Of a stretch of 64,000 bases of DNA, positions 33,193 to 46,215 are shown in pieces. The notes under the pieces were generated by a model, which was not told the origin of the DNA, ran no database searches, and worked only from the letters and a program-made list of their open reading frames with translations. A program made the position numbers and the translations under genes. Position 1 is the first letter of the stretch. Each line of letters opens with the position of its first letter. The DNA comes from Pisaster brevispinus (Eukaryota > Echinodermata > Asteroidea > Forcipulatida > Asteriidae): NCBI GenBank assembly GCA_023634235.1, contig JAMKCF010000018.1, positions 4,059,474 to 4,123,473 of the forward strand. Direction: 5' to 3'.

Positions 33193-36100
33193 TAAAATGG
33201 CAGCGCGCGTGAATTGCCTCAAAGCAGATACGCACGTTTACGTTCAATGCATCTTCTGCAGTGTAGCACTATAAACAGGATCATTATTGCCTCATAGTAC
33301 GAAAATATAACTATCTAATGAGTCAGGGATCTAGACTTCAGTCAATGTGATAAAATGATGAGACCCTTGTCTCAAGGTTGCATCACATCTTAATGCAGCT
33401 GTTTCAAACATTCTCAGTAACATGCAGTAAGATACTTGACGACAACTCCCGATAGGATCGGGATGTGGTTGGGGGTATTAAGTACAGATTAATTTCACAG
33501 GATATCTGATATTTCCGATCGAATCCTCGAATTTTTTCTCTCCTCGGTAAAAAGAAGAAGAAAAAAAATCAAGAATAACATTGAGATTTTGAGGGGCCTC
33601 AACTGTCATATACCACCAAGACGGGTCTCAGCGAAAACGTTACCATTTTGGTTATTTTAAAATTACCTCGACCCCGGTACAGCCAGGCGGGGTGAAGATT
33701 CTTGTGATTAAATATCTCACACCTTGCTTGATCAGCCCCGTGGTGTTTTCTCAGCACCCGCACCAGACACACGGGTCCCTGCCGGTTCGCTTTGAACCCA
33801 GAACCCCTTTGATTGATATCTACCCGTAACACCTGGCGGTAAGAAATAACAGAATCACCTGTCACTCCTCCAAAGCCTAACATGGCACCCCGGTGCTCGA
33901 TACACCCGATCTGGGCGGCTCGCCTTGCGGCACCCACGGTAGTTTCCCTAGGTGTTCTCTCAAATCATCCCTTTTTTTCATAAAGGCAAAGCAAATATTT
34001 TGAAGTTTAAGTTTGGCTCCGATGGTAGAGTCAAACGTCTTAAGGTAAACTTGTTGTCTGGTCCACCACCTCACCAGACAAAAAAAAAAGGGGGAGGCTA
34101 CAATTATTGACGCCACTGCGCTGCCATGTTGCTGCTCTTAAACTCTGCAATTGACCAATGAAAGATGGCCACGTGGCAATGACAATCCATGCAAACTCAA
34201 TTCCTAAGTCACAAACTCAAGGGAATATTCACAAAGAGATGCAAGAAGTTGCATTGTTGCGTGTATTTCAACTTCTCAAACTAGAAAAGTAGAAAATAGA
34301 AATAAAATAAAAATGGAACTAAATAAATAAATATAAAAATTTAATATATAAATAAATTTATTGCGTGTATTTGAATTACTCAAGCTCAAAAAAAAATAAA
34401 AATAAATTAATACTAAATATATAAAAATAATAATAATAAATAGATACATAAACTTCAAAACTAAAGTTCTTGTTATCTTTCTTGTTATTATTTCGGGTAC
34501 ACCAGGCATTAACCTATTTCGGGGAAAACATGTTTGCTCTTAAAGGAACATGTTTGTTCCCAACGTTTCGACAAATGTCATTTTTCGTCATCAGAACACT
34601 AGACTAGCCTTCCCCACGTCCGTATCTTTTATATCTTTTTAAAGTTGCCATCAGAAATATTTTGGATCAAGTTCCAGGTTTTTGGAACCTCTACTTTAAG
34701 AAACCACTTGATAAATTTCATTATACTCTGTCACTCTTACTCACCGCCTGAATGTAAAAATAACCCCGTCGGTTGCAAAGCTTCCGGCTCCCAAAAGAAG
34801 CTCAAGTTTCGCACGGTGACGAGTATTAGCCGAGCGGCTGGGGAAAAACCAATTTCATGGGTGTGCAAAAAGGTTAAATGAAGGACAATTCGCCTGGGCT
34901 CTTTTTGGGTTTACCCTCAAAACCCTTCAATAAAACAATGGTGAGTTCATGTAGCTCGGTCACTCAGCCTTCAGGCAGTACGAAGCGGCTGCATTCACTC
35001 ACAGTTTCACTCCACAAGAAAACAGAAGAAAAAACATGTCTTAGATGTGTGGAGGAAATGAGGACGTACAAGAAGTAGAGAATGCTGGGTAAAAAAACCA
35101 TGGAGGAAGGAACCCATGGAATCAGAAAATGGCGGTAGTTTTTGTAAAAAGCAACACTGTCAAATTGTCAATTGTCTTACGGTTATACCTTTTCGTAAAG
35201 GAACTCTGGATTTGATTGTCTCGTGGAGGGTGTTCTTTGGAAGGAAGTTTAAGCGATTTGTTTCGCACACTAACCTAGAAATCTTGATGGGTTTTGTGGG
35301 GTCAGTGCTTTGTTAAGCTGTTACAATCAGGTGAAACAGTTCTCACTTCCCTCTTTGATGCTCTATTCAACAATCCAGTTTGCAGAGATTGTCGTCTTCT
35401 CTTTAGACGTGGTATAGAGATCGATCTAAAATCGTTTAAAAGGATTTATGAACGGGATCAAAAAATTAGTTTTTGACCCCCTTTTCTTCTCCAATCCAAT
35501 ACAAATCCTGCTCACCCAATAAAGTGCATAGACCCCATTCGATACAGGGATGTAGGCCAACGTCCAAATAATAATTACAGCGATCCGGTTGGTCCGCCCG
35601 TTCAATCCTATCCAGCTGGGTTGGAGTTAGACTGGCCAAGTAGTCCTCGGGTTTGTAAGACTGTCTCAATGTAAGTTGGTGTTTTATTTCCCCCCGAAGC
35701 ATAAAATGGAACACATGCGAAGTGATTTGGTGGGTTTTTCTTCTTCAAACAACTGCCTTTAACCAATGGAATATGATATTCCTCACGGTGTATCAATTAA
35801 TATTGCTTTTCTGAGAATTATGTGATGTTTCAAATTATGCATGCTTCTTGTCTTCTGTGGAAACCAATCTGTCCCAACATTTTGATGTGTTAAACCTTGA
35901 ATCACTTAGGACAACATTTGTCATTATCAAGGACTAGTAACCACACTTGATGTGACCCAACAAACACATGAAACAAACAAACCTGTCAAAGTTTCAGCTC
36001 AATCGGTCATCGGAGTCTGGGACAAATCTTCACTGCCATATCACTAATTTTAATCATCAAATTTTGGACTCGCGAGATCAAAACTAATTGGTCTATAAAC

Positions 36101-36506
36101 TAGTTTTTTTTTATTTTTGTAATTCCATCATCATATGATATTGCTGTATTCTTACGAGACGTGTGGTTTAGGGTGAAGGAAAACCCATCTTGGGTGAACT
36201 TTCACTTTTTTGTGGGACACTGTTGTAAAAGTTGTGATGACCTTTGTGGACAAACATAAAAAGAAAACTCCACAAGCCGTTCGTGGAGCTCCTTTGTAGC
36301 CAAATATAGTCTTGGTCGGGACCACCGGGCTCACACGTCCCCGCGTCTGCGAAGACTGTAGACACTTCTGATTGAACTTGACTCGTCATCGTACACAACA
36401 AAGCAGCACGGCATGTTGCATGTGCCGCGTGCTGTGACAAACAGTGTGGGGCAGCCCGGATCTGACCCCTCGGGGCTTTCTGACACTGTGAGCAGAGCAA
36501 AAATTG

Positions 36507-36553
36507 CCCCCCCCCAAAAAAAAAAACAAAAAAAAAAAACAAAAAAAAAAAAC
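36507..36553. repeat. C run followed by (A)nC low-complexity tract
   Basis: About nine C followed by A runs of roughly ten separated by single C bases. Confidence 0.9.
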
Positions 36554-39109
36554 CTCATCTGTATTTTAATCCACAAGGTTTCAGCTGTGGGTTTATTTAG
36601 TGTCTTTGAATCAAGATAATGTACGGTAGTATTGAAGACAGACATTCTGCTACGTGTAAACAATCGTTATGTATTTTTGTTCCTTCTGTATCTTTGAATA
36701 CATTCACATAATTCAAAGTTGTTGTTTTTTTATCAAAGATTGGTGTCATTTCTGTACATTTCCTGAGTTGTTTGTTTTCAATTGAAGCTTTGTACATTTC
36801 TGATGGGATAAGTCACAGCTGTCGTAGTATGTCGTAGTGTCACCGGTCGCCTTTTGGAGTTGCACAGGAAGTTGGCAGATGTAAACCAAAAAAATGTTTA
36901 CGTAAATTAATTTGTTTTTTCCTGCGCGCCATTTTGGACCGAACTTTCAGAATTCTGCCGCCATTTTGACTTCACCATGAGGCATTGACACGTGATCAAT
37001 ATTCAAATGAGGTATTTTGATCATGGAATTCTGTACTGTAAATATAACGTCTTGATGTCTTTTTTTATGAATGCTCGTTGTTCAATTTAAAGCAGCATTT
37101 GTTTGAATTAAGAAACCAAATTGCTTTTCAACTGTTTGGTGATGATGTCATCATAGGAATCCGAGCACGGTATCGATTACGCCAGACTCGAGTAGAATCG
37201 ATTATATAGAGTCGTTTTCACTCCATAGACAAACGCAGCATTCTCTTTAACCGTCCGGAGGCAAGTATTCGGATTGTCGAAGCTTACGAACACATTTCGA
37301 ATTAAGTGAGTCGGTAATGCCGCGAGTATTGTGTACAAACATTCCCCCTAATGATTTACCGTTCGACATTTTTATCAGTCACAGAAAAAAAAACACCAAC
37401 CCAACAACACCGCGACGAAGGAAATGTGCCCGTGGGGCCCCGAGTGCTGTATCCACGGTCTGAACAATCGTCGGCTCCTCGCTGAATGGGGAAATAACTA
37501 ACTAATCCCGCTATAACCCTCGAAGGCCGTGCAGACCGCCGATTGTAATAGACGTGGGTCAGGATCACCTCAAAATAATTCAATTAAAGGATTTTATCCT
37601 GGAATCGCGCGTAGTTAATGGGTGGGGATTATATGAGTGAGTATGCCCCGACTGTATTAAGAGGTTGGGGGGGGGGGTAGGGGAGACAACGCTGACGAGT
37701 TAACCCTTTTGTTCATTTATATATATTCATATAAATATTTTTTATTATCAAGTCTTGTTTTTTTCTTCTTTCTTAATTCATGAGCTCGAGTGGTATGATA
37801 TCCTCCTTCTATTTTATACAGAGTGTGTAGCACCACGTCGTGTAATTATTAAACACTCGCCTGGAATGACATAAACCGCCCCCTGACGTCTACAAAAACC
37901 CACCAGCAATAAACATTTATTGTACCTGCGGACGGCTGCCATCGTGTAACAAATTGCTGCGTATGTAAACCACAGCCTGTCATTCTGGCACGAAAAAGAA
38001 AACTTACTGTCTGTAATGCATTGCTTACATTTCTCTTCTTCTTTTTTTCCCCCTGGTATCTTCTGCCGCTGCCACACAAAAAAAAAAGAAAAAAAAAAGC
38101 CAGAGCTGCAAACGGCTGCGTATAGCTTGCTACTTCCCAAGAAATAATCACTTTCGTTTTGGGTCTTCTTTTTTTTTTTTAGTGGTTCTTGCTGCATGAT
38201 ACTTGAACACTTAATTGTTAAATGGGATCACCCTACATCCTCGCCAATAAATCCCTTAACCTTGTCAGCCATAACTACGTTATTGTATTGCAGCAAATTG
38301 CTTTAAACGACCTCTTCATTTTGAGTTTCCTCCCAGTGTAAAAGGCGATAGAGAGGGATTTTTAGATTTTATTGAACTCCCCCCTCCCCCTTTTCTTCCC
38401 CTCATCACTCTTTCGGAGAGCGGCTTGTGTCCAATTAAGAAAAGGTGAAAAATTAATTTGGGTGAAAGTCCGGTGGGAGTAGAGAGTCGGAATTGGGTAA
38501 TTTCATTTCAGATGTCGATGCTTTTCTGCAAATGTCCCGGTGAGTACATCAGGAATCGATGAATTTGAAATATTTGAACGATTATTGGCTGGGGGAGGCG
38601 GTCAGGCTGAAACAATCTTTCTTCTTCCACCAAAGATTCTCTTTGAAGATGATTCTTTGCAGATTTCTGCTCCTAGGGTTTGGTGGCATGGTATAGAGAT
38701 CTTGTCAGTATAATTAAGATGTGTATAAATGGCCATATAGTGGTCATTTCTTATGCAAAACAATGTTTGACCGTGACTCAAAGAATACAGAGAAATCTTC
38801 AAATAATTTTGACAGAAATATTGACAGAGAGCGTTTCACTGCATCACTTATTAACAACCATCAGTGATAACAAAGAGATGTTTTCGCTCCCAGAGTCACA
38901 GGCTGTGAACTAAGATGGTACTCGAACCCACGTCCACTGAATTGAAAGTGCATCTACTATAGGCAGGAGTATATGTAGAGATATAACATCTCGATAGGGA
39001 ATTTGTCTAAGGACCGCTTTGATTTAATTATCCATAATTAGGCCTTTTTGGTGGAGAATTTCTCCTGATGAATGAATCCACATTAATGGTTATGTAGACG
39101 CTTAAGACG

Positions 39110-39240
39110 CATATGACGTCACAAACCCCGAATTGCCCCCCCTCACTGAGGTCAATGAAGAGCTATCATTGGCTGAGAGTCGTGCGCAAAGCGTGCACGT
39201 TTCCATTGTTTGATATCAAAGATGGCGGCCAATACAATTG
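39110..39240 (+). repeat. YY1/CCAAT-bearing dispersed repeat, copy 3
   Basis: Best match to 9495-9625: CCCTCACTGAGGTCAATGAA, CTATCATTGGCTGAGAGT, then a TTTCCATTGT block and AAGATGGCGGCCAAT. Confidence 0.7.
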
Positions 39241-39578
39241 GGCCTTTTCAACCCATTGATCTGTATTATATTGATAATAATGGAGATCAATGGTTCGACC
39301 CGAGGATGTGTCCGTTTCGAGGGATGCTATTGTAACAATACACCCCGATCAGGATATCGATGACGTTTTAAAGCTCCAATATAATCCAACCCAAAGATAA
39401 TTAACAACCTGGTGCTTAAATTGGATTGGGTTGTAATCCAGTTAATTCTGTAGCTTTAAATCATTCAGCTGGGAATAGTTTAACGACAGGATACTAGACT
39501 TATAGGTTAAATGGCTACAGCATGTGTGTGACGTAGGCAAGCTGAATTGTATACACGCGCTTAATTTTGTATTTTTAA

Positions 39579-39599
39579 TTTTTTTTTTTTTTTTTTTTT
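39579..39599. repeat. poly-T run
   Basis: Uninterrupted run of about 21 T. Confidence 0.9.
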
Positions 39600-42468
39600 A
39601 ACGAACTGTAGTTAGTTAAAGGTTGTGCTTAGTATAGCTCTAAACATCCTGGGAAAACAACTTTAAGTAGAGCAAAATAATTGTGATAACCTATGGATGT
39701 ACATTCGCCCTCCCTTTTTTTAATGAATAGCTAACCATAGTCTACCCCTGTACTCAATAGTTTATACAACATTATGACGCAGGACAATGGATACCGCTAA
39801 TGCATGCGTTTTAAGCTGTTCTTAAGTGAGATAATATTAAGACGACGTATGATAAAAGTTGATTAGACGAAGTTGCCATAAGTTTTGCCTTGTGTTAGTA
39901 ATCGGAATTCCAGGGCAACCCCCCGCCTTCCATCTGTACTGATTTCTGTATTTTTTGTAAGTGGTCTGGGAAAAAAAGTAGAAAAACCTTGTAATAGGTG
40001 GACAGAAGCTGGGTTAGAAAGCATAAAATTCAATTTGTTTCCAAATAACGTTGTAATGACCAATAATTTGGCCGATAATTTGCCTGTGCGTCCAACCTGT
40101 CTCCCGAAGAATTCCTAACACGGAGACGACCAACCCTGCCACACAGCCATGTCTGGTATAGCGTATTAACAACACGTGTACCAGATGAAATAATGGTATA
40201 ATTTAAATCTAATATGCATCTTGAAGGTATCGTAAATACCCAAGTGATCAACGTAGCTTAAACCAAGTGCGTGCCTTTCCCACGTCAACCCACCAAAACT
40301 CTAGGAAAAGTCTGAACGCGCCGTGGAAAATACGTTATACAAGACTAGGTTTGCAGCGTTCCGTGTCATCCACCCACGTGTGAATGTCATCAGCGTGTTT
40401 TCCCGTGTAACTGCGACCGTCTCTGTGGCGATGGAGACGGCGGGCCAAGAGAGCAGAGCACGCGGACAGAAGCGGCTTGGCCGTAACCTTGAGCAAATCT
40501 CTTCGTAAAATGTCACCACAGTACCCCCACGTAATTAAGTGTTTTAAGTGTTACGCAGTAGGAGACGACCGTGAGTTGTTGAGGGATTTTTTTTTTGGCA
40601 ACAACTCTTTTTATAATGAAGGGAAGCGACTGTATAGACAGAATAATGAGCTCATTCGTTGACTATAATCCAAGTTCAAATTCAAGAGTAAACCGTGGAC
40701 GAAAAACACAATCTCAAAAAAGGAAAATCTGCTCATCAAATTATCAGACTGTCTATTATGTCTAATCTTTTAAAAAGAATTCATTATATTTTGACCATCC
40801 TTTCCGATAAAACGTAGCATGACATCAACAACTGGCAATACGAATTTCCTCGGGGTTTGCTCTCGTTTGTGAAAATGATACCGACTGTGTTTTTGGATGT
40901 CTCTCTGTTCTCCTCACAAAACAAATCGCTCCAAGTTGAAACAGTTTGCCAGGATACTTGGTTCTTGAAAACTTCTATATATAGTCTGGTTCCATAAATT
41001 CTGAAGTGAACTTTAAAATGTGTTTGTGTATAACCCAATAAACCGTCTGTACCTTCTGTAAGTTCTATGACACTTCCAGGGGTTGGATTTGCATCACAGA
41101 AATCATAACATATCACTTCTGCTTTGAAAACTCCACTGAACTTTTTTTCCCTCGTCTTTCTTTCTTTCTTCCAAAATGGTGACCTCGGGGATGTACTTTG
41201 AACATACGAGTCTCCTTGTACTCAGCTTTCCCAATGTAGCAATCCGAAAACCAGAAGCGTCAAAGTACCGAAGCAGATGCTGGTCGACCTACCCGCTTGG
41301 TAGTATAGGCTATACATGACAACCCTTGTCCTTAACTGCCCACCCAAAAAAAAAAAAATCACATGAAGACACGATACCAAATGAGCCTAACACATTCTAC
41401 AGACGGTTTCTTCAACTCAGATTTTCCTTTCATATTGGGCGATTTTTTTTTTCTCTCTCTCTCTTTGTTGCTAGATTTTCAGAAGAAATTTTCTCGTCAA
41501 ATAGTTTTCATGTTCTAAACCTGAAAGACACCATTCTACACCATGTTTGGTTTGCTTGTACTGAGAATCAAAAACATAAACCAAAAGGTTACTGGTCATT
41601 AGCAGGGGGCCAGCAACACTCGTCTTGAATTATACCTGGCATTTTGGCTGGTAACCATTTCCGTTCAGCAGACGTTCCCTATAATGCTAAGCATGAAACA
41701 TGACAGCCTATCGAATTCTCAGTGAATAAGAGTTTAGTATGTCAACGACATTTATGTTTGTAAGTTTATTAGAGAACACCTCATATTGAAACGATAGTGC
41801 CCACTTTCCGATCTGAGGCTATAGACAAAAATAGTAGGTAACCATTTTCAGAGTACCAGAGGGTTAAGTTCATTCAAAACGATTTTTTGAAACTCGTGGT
41901 GACTGTTCCTGTGTGTTTGTTTTACAAACAAAATAACTGTGCATGTTGGTGAATGTTTGCGATCTTTAAAAAAGACAAAACGGGTTACAAATTGGTCAAA
42001 TTACTGACCAGTAATCGGCGCGAGCCTCGGTGTAGCTCTACGTGCCAACTCTACCCACTGTCGCAATTTTTGTATGAAATTAAACCCACCCGGTGTTGAA
42101 CCTACATTCCTTGATGACATTTTCAAGATATATTCTCTCCTGAAATGCTTATAGTTATGAATTTCTGTCATTCTTTAACGTACCCTTTAAAAAAAAATAA
42201 AAAATCTGAAAATGCTAGTAAACACGATCGACCTTACTACAGAGATCGCGACAACAGATGTCAAAGGTATTTTAGACGGTGGAATATTGATAAGCATATA
42301 TAGTGTAATGAGTTAACCGTAAATACATCGTCAAGGTATGTTTTTTTTTCCTCCAACTGCGCCGGCGCTTGGAGTGGACTTGTTCTTGGAGTCGGTCGAA
42401 GGTTTTTTCATTATCGTGTGGCTATTAAAATTCCATTATTTTTATTGTGGTATTTTCTTGTTCATTTT

Positions 42469-42501
42469 GGGGGGCGGGGGCGGGGGGGGGGAGACGGTAG
42501 C
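42469..42501 (+). repeat. G-rich tract with quadruplex potential
   Basis: Runs of 6, 5 and 10 G separated by single C bases. Confidence 0.8.
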
Positions 42502-44005
42502 TTCGTTTGGAAGCTCTCTGCAGTTTTTGATATATTTTTGTACTCTTCGTTTCTGTTTTAGTCTATGACTTCCACTTATTACTGCTGGATTAAACAGCGG
42601 ATTTGTTGCTAATTTCCATAGGTTTTTCTGGGTGGAGAAATTGCAAAAATGTCTTGAATTTCTGTCTGTAAACTTAACCATCATTGACTTTTTTAGATCC
42701 ATGCGTCGCTGCTGGATAAAACCGGTGGATTTGGAGGAATGTGTATTCGACAAACATACTCGCATCCAGCCTTCACCGTAAAGGAAAAATTCCTTGAAAG
42801 GTTTCAAAGTGAAATTATCCACAACACCGTATATCGAAACCTCCTCTGATTAAACTACAATATTTTTTAGTCTGGCATAAGATCCGCAATCGGGCAGGGT
42901 TTTTTTGGTGCCAGGTCCGTGTTCTCCCTACGTGGTTTACACATCTTGATATATTAAGCTCAATCAAATATTCTCACCAGTTGCATTTATTGGGACTGTG
43001 AGGTAGGCTCTCTTTCAGTTGTAAAACCAGGGGGATACACAACTTGTTTTATCCCAGCGATCTTAAACCCTGCCCTGCCATATCCCAAAGGCGCAGGGCA
43101 ATTTCCGCGATGTCATTAGGGTGAGCTCCCCCGGGGAAAGTTGTTTCCTTACTATGAGAACTCAAACCTTAAAGGTGCATCTGACTTTTTTTGAGGTTTT
43201 TATTTCACTTAAAAATACCTTTTAAGAGGTTCGATTGATATTGTAATTCGAAGTTTTTGGAATACAAATTTCTTGAAAGTATAGCTCTGTGTCTTGTTGG
43301 ATGTTCACGTCACGTGGTTTCTTTGTGGAGGTGACAAATACGAACTTACAAACCTGTTGTGGTATTATGAGGTCTGATGAAGTGTTTGTTTTAACCACAA
43401 CGTTTACCTGGATGCGCATTTACATTTTAAAGGACGAGCACTTTCAAAACTTCAGTCGTGATTCTAAACTTACAAGATCCCGAAACTAATACCAGTTTAC
43501 GTCATCGCGATGACGTCACAGTCGTTATCTTTGTCACATGTGTGTGTTTTGGTCAATTTGTCTAATGAGTCGAGAGTCAGTTTTATCTGGTCTGTTAATC
43601 CTTGAGCATTAACGGCTTATAAAGATGGATTAAAACGCAAAGCCCGGGAGTTAGAAACTGTACGCAGGAAAGTTTCACTCTATTTTTTGTTGAGCCGTTT
43701 TAGAGAAACTTGTGATTCTGTAAGTTTCTGATTTAATGTCTGTCTTAGGCCCGTTTGATCCATGTCATGTAATCGTGCAGTCAAGTACTTGATAATAGTA
43801 AATAATAATGTATTGATTTATATGGCGCCCATTCCATAAAATGTACCTAAGCGCATAACAAACAAATCAACAATAATGAAGTAAGCAACAACAGCAACAA
43901 TACAATGATTAAAAAGCTAAAACTCTTCTTGTTTTGGTGGTTTTTTTTTAACTGAAGAGGACGAGTTTCAAAGTCCGGCTTGTATTTTGGACAATCTTTT
44001 GTTGT

Positions 44006-44131
44006 AGGCTGCGTCGGAATTGGCAGCTACGGCTACGACTACGGCTGTTGCTAAGGATGTTGCATGGGCATTATATGCATAGTCACGTGATGTTGAAGTC
44101 GTAGCCGTAGCCGCTAACTCGGACATGGCCT
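44006..44131. mobile_element. short MITE with GTAGCCG-type inverted ends, copy 2
   Basis: Starts AGGCTGCGTCGGAATTGGCA and ends TAACTCGGACATGGCCT, its inverted copy. It contains GGCTACGGCTACGAC-type words, GTTGCTAAGG and, near the right end, GTAGCCGTAGCCGC. It is the same family as 26191-26302. Flanking TA/TAA suggests a PIF-Harbinger or Tc1-type source (inference). Confidence 0.8.
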
Positions 44132-45191
44132 TAAATTCAACTTGATCTAATTTGGTCCTTTTAAAACTAGTTCCTTGACTTACTACAGAGGTTCATGTCC
44201 TACTTATACACACATAATTGTGACTCACCTATCTGCAGTATACCTGTCTATCTTTCAGCGGCCATTATACAGGGTGCTTTTTATCTTAGGTTACCATAGT
44301 AAGGTCTAGTACCCTACCCTCGGAAACAGACTCCTGTTATGATAACAGCATTACCACAGTCTGGATTGTATCAGCCAGGTTGCTAAATGCTGAGACAAAA
44401 GCAACATTGCCAAGTCACGTTGTACCTCACACGAGAAACGAGTTTACACGGAGTGTTCGTATTCCTTTCTTCTTGTGACTATAATATAAATACCCAGTGG
44501 TCCACCAACTGTAAACATTTCATCTCCCCCCAAAATGGTCTTCATCAAGTTTTTGTTTCAATTTAATCCAGCTATTTTGTAACTAACTATGTGAAGCTAG
44601 GTATGGCGGCGTTTACCAGGCTGGCGTTGTCTAAAAGTGACGTCATTGATTGTATTGGTTTTGATCATTGTGACGCATAAACTTTGTTAAGAGCACTATT
44701 AATATCGGCTCGGTTATTTTGAATTCAAACTAACGTATTGACGTCCTCGGATTTATGAAGCAAATTTGTTATTTTTAGGGTAAATGGATCATTTTTAGCC
44801 TACTTTCCCCCTCTAATTCATCAAGATAAGCCTTCATCCATCCCTCATGATTTGTACCTACCCATAACCAAGTTTATCTTACCTCGGGCTAAAAACAGAT
44901 AAAGTGGATGAACTTTGACACCAATAGCTTTTTTACATCTAGGTGACGAAAGCTCCAAGAACTTGCACTGAAAATCTTAACCACGAGTATGCACCTGTCC
45001 CACCCTAGATAAAAAATTTAAAAAAAATTGGAAAGATAGTAATCTTGGACTTGGCCGATTTCAGCGTGTGTGCCGAGTGCCGTCTGAAGTGTCCATTCTA
45101 CTTGCTCAGGCCTTCCTGCGCTCTAGGGCGATGACTGTACACTACCATTCGGCGTTTGTGCAAGCACGAGATAAAAGAAGTTATTAATGAA

Positions 45192-45275
45192 CGGGGGCCC
45201 TTAACTTCATGGGCCCTCGAGGGGGTTCAACCCCGTCTGGGGCCCCGGGGGCTTTGGGTTGGGGGGGGGGGGGGA
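45192..45275. repeat. G/C-rich self-complementary tract
   Basis: Contains GGGGGCCC and GGGCCC words, GGGGGTTCAACCCC (a perfect 5-bp stem), GGGGCCCCGGGGGC and a final run of 14 G. It is strongly structured DNA in an AT-rich intron. Confidence 0.7.
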
Positions 45276-46014
45276 CATGTACGCTCACTGATCCGACTAT
45301 CGTCAGGTGTCTCCGTGTGGTCTGGGGTCTATACAACAACAGCTTAGTCAGTTTATTAGCTTGGACAACTGTACTGGAGCTGAGGAGGGGTGTGACTGTA
45401 TAGACACACGGGAGACGCTTCGAATCTGAGTTATCAGAGCGCCCTGGCTCTAATCCTACTGCTGGATGATATTTTAAACATACATTATTTGAGATTTACT
45501 TTGATAGTTAATTACATGGGTCATTTTGTGATATAACTTGAGTCTAAAACGGATGTTCTGACCTTTGAGTGACCTGACCTCTATGTGATGGCTGAGGGGT
45601 GGTACAAGTGGTGTGTTATTTTGAATCACAATGTTGTGTGGTAAAGTAATTTTCAAATATTTGGCGAATCTAATGGATAAATAAAGGGTAGGCCTAGTGG
45701 TACTTTTCTGCAAGGTCACCAACGATTTAACTAGAGTGTAAAGGAAGAGGTCAAGTTTGCTGGTTACTTGCCAAATTTCTCTTTTAACAGGAATGCCATT
45801 AAACTTGTTTGTAATGTGTTTGCTTATCATTTAAATGTAATTTTTGGTATTTGTACAAAAACAATTGGTCTCCAACCTCAAGGTTTTGAAAAACTAGAAA
45901 CACTTCTACTGTTGACGAAATTTTGACGACATAATGTGGGAGGTTGCTTTGTTATACCTACATGCTGCAACAAAGTGGCTGTACAAAACAGAGCTCCCAC
46001 ATATTACGTATAGC

Positions 46015-46215
46015 ATAAGTGATGACGTAACAGGGCTTTTCGCGAATCTTTCTGAAAAGCACCGGAGAAGAGTATTGAGAATGATTGTTTTTACACAATT
46101 AAAATATGTTTAATCTCATGCGAACTCAGTTTCTTTATTGACTGAAAACATTTTAAATGAATTTCAGCAAAGATTACTTTGCGTCGTTTTCGTTCAAGTA
46201 GGTCTTTAAGAACAT
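46015..46215 (-). mobile_element. dispersed repeat, copy B (inverted copy of 4865-5120)
   Basis: Reverse-complement match to the repeat near 5 kb. On the minus strand the frame reads DLLERKRRKVIFAEIHLKC ... KLSSHE and ends at a stop after LIV. Similarity between the copies includes synonymous third-position changes (CGG/CGA). The family is not recognised. Confidence 0.7.

Noticed and set aside
33599..33937. 112-codon minus-strand frame in a GC-richer patch
   Set aside because: No motif of a transposase, reverse transcriptase or host protein could be seen.
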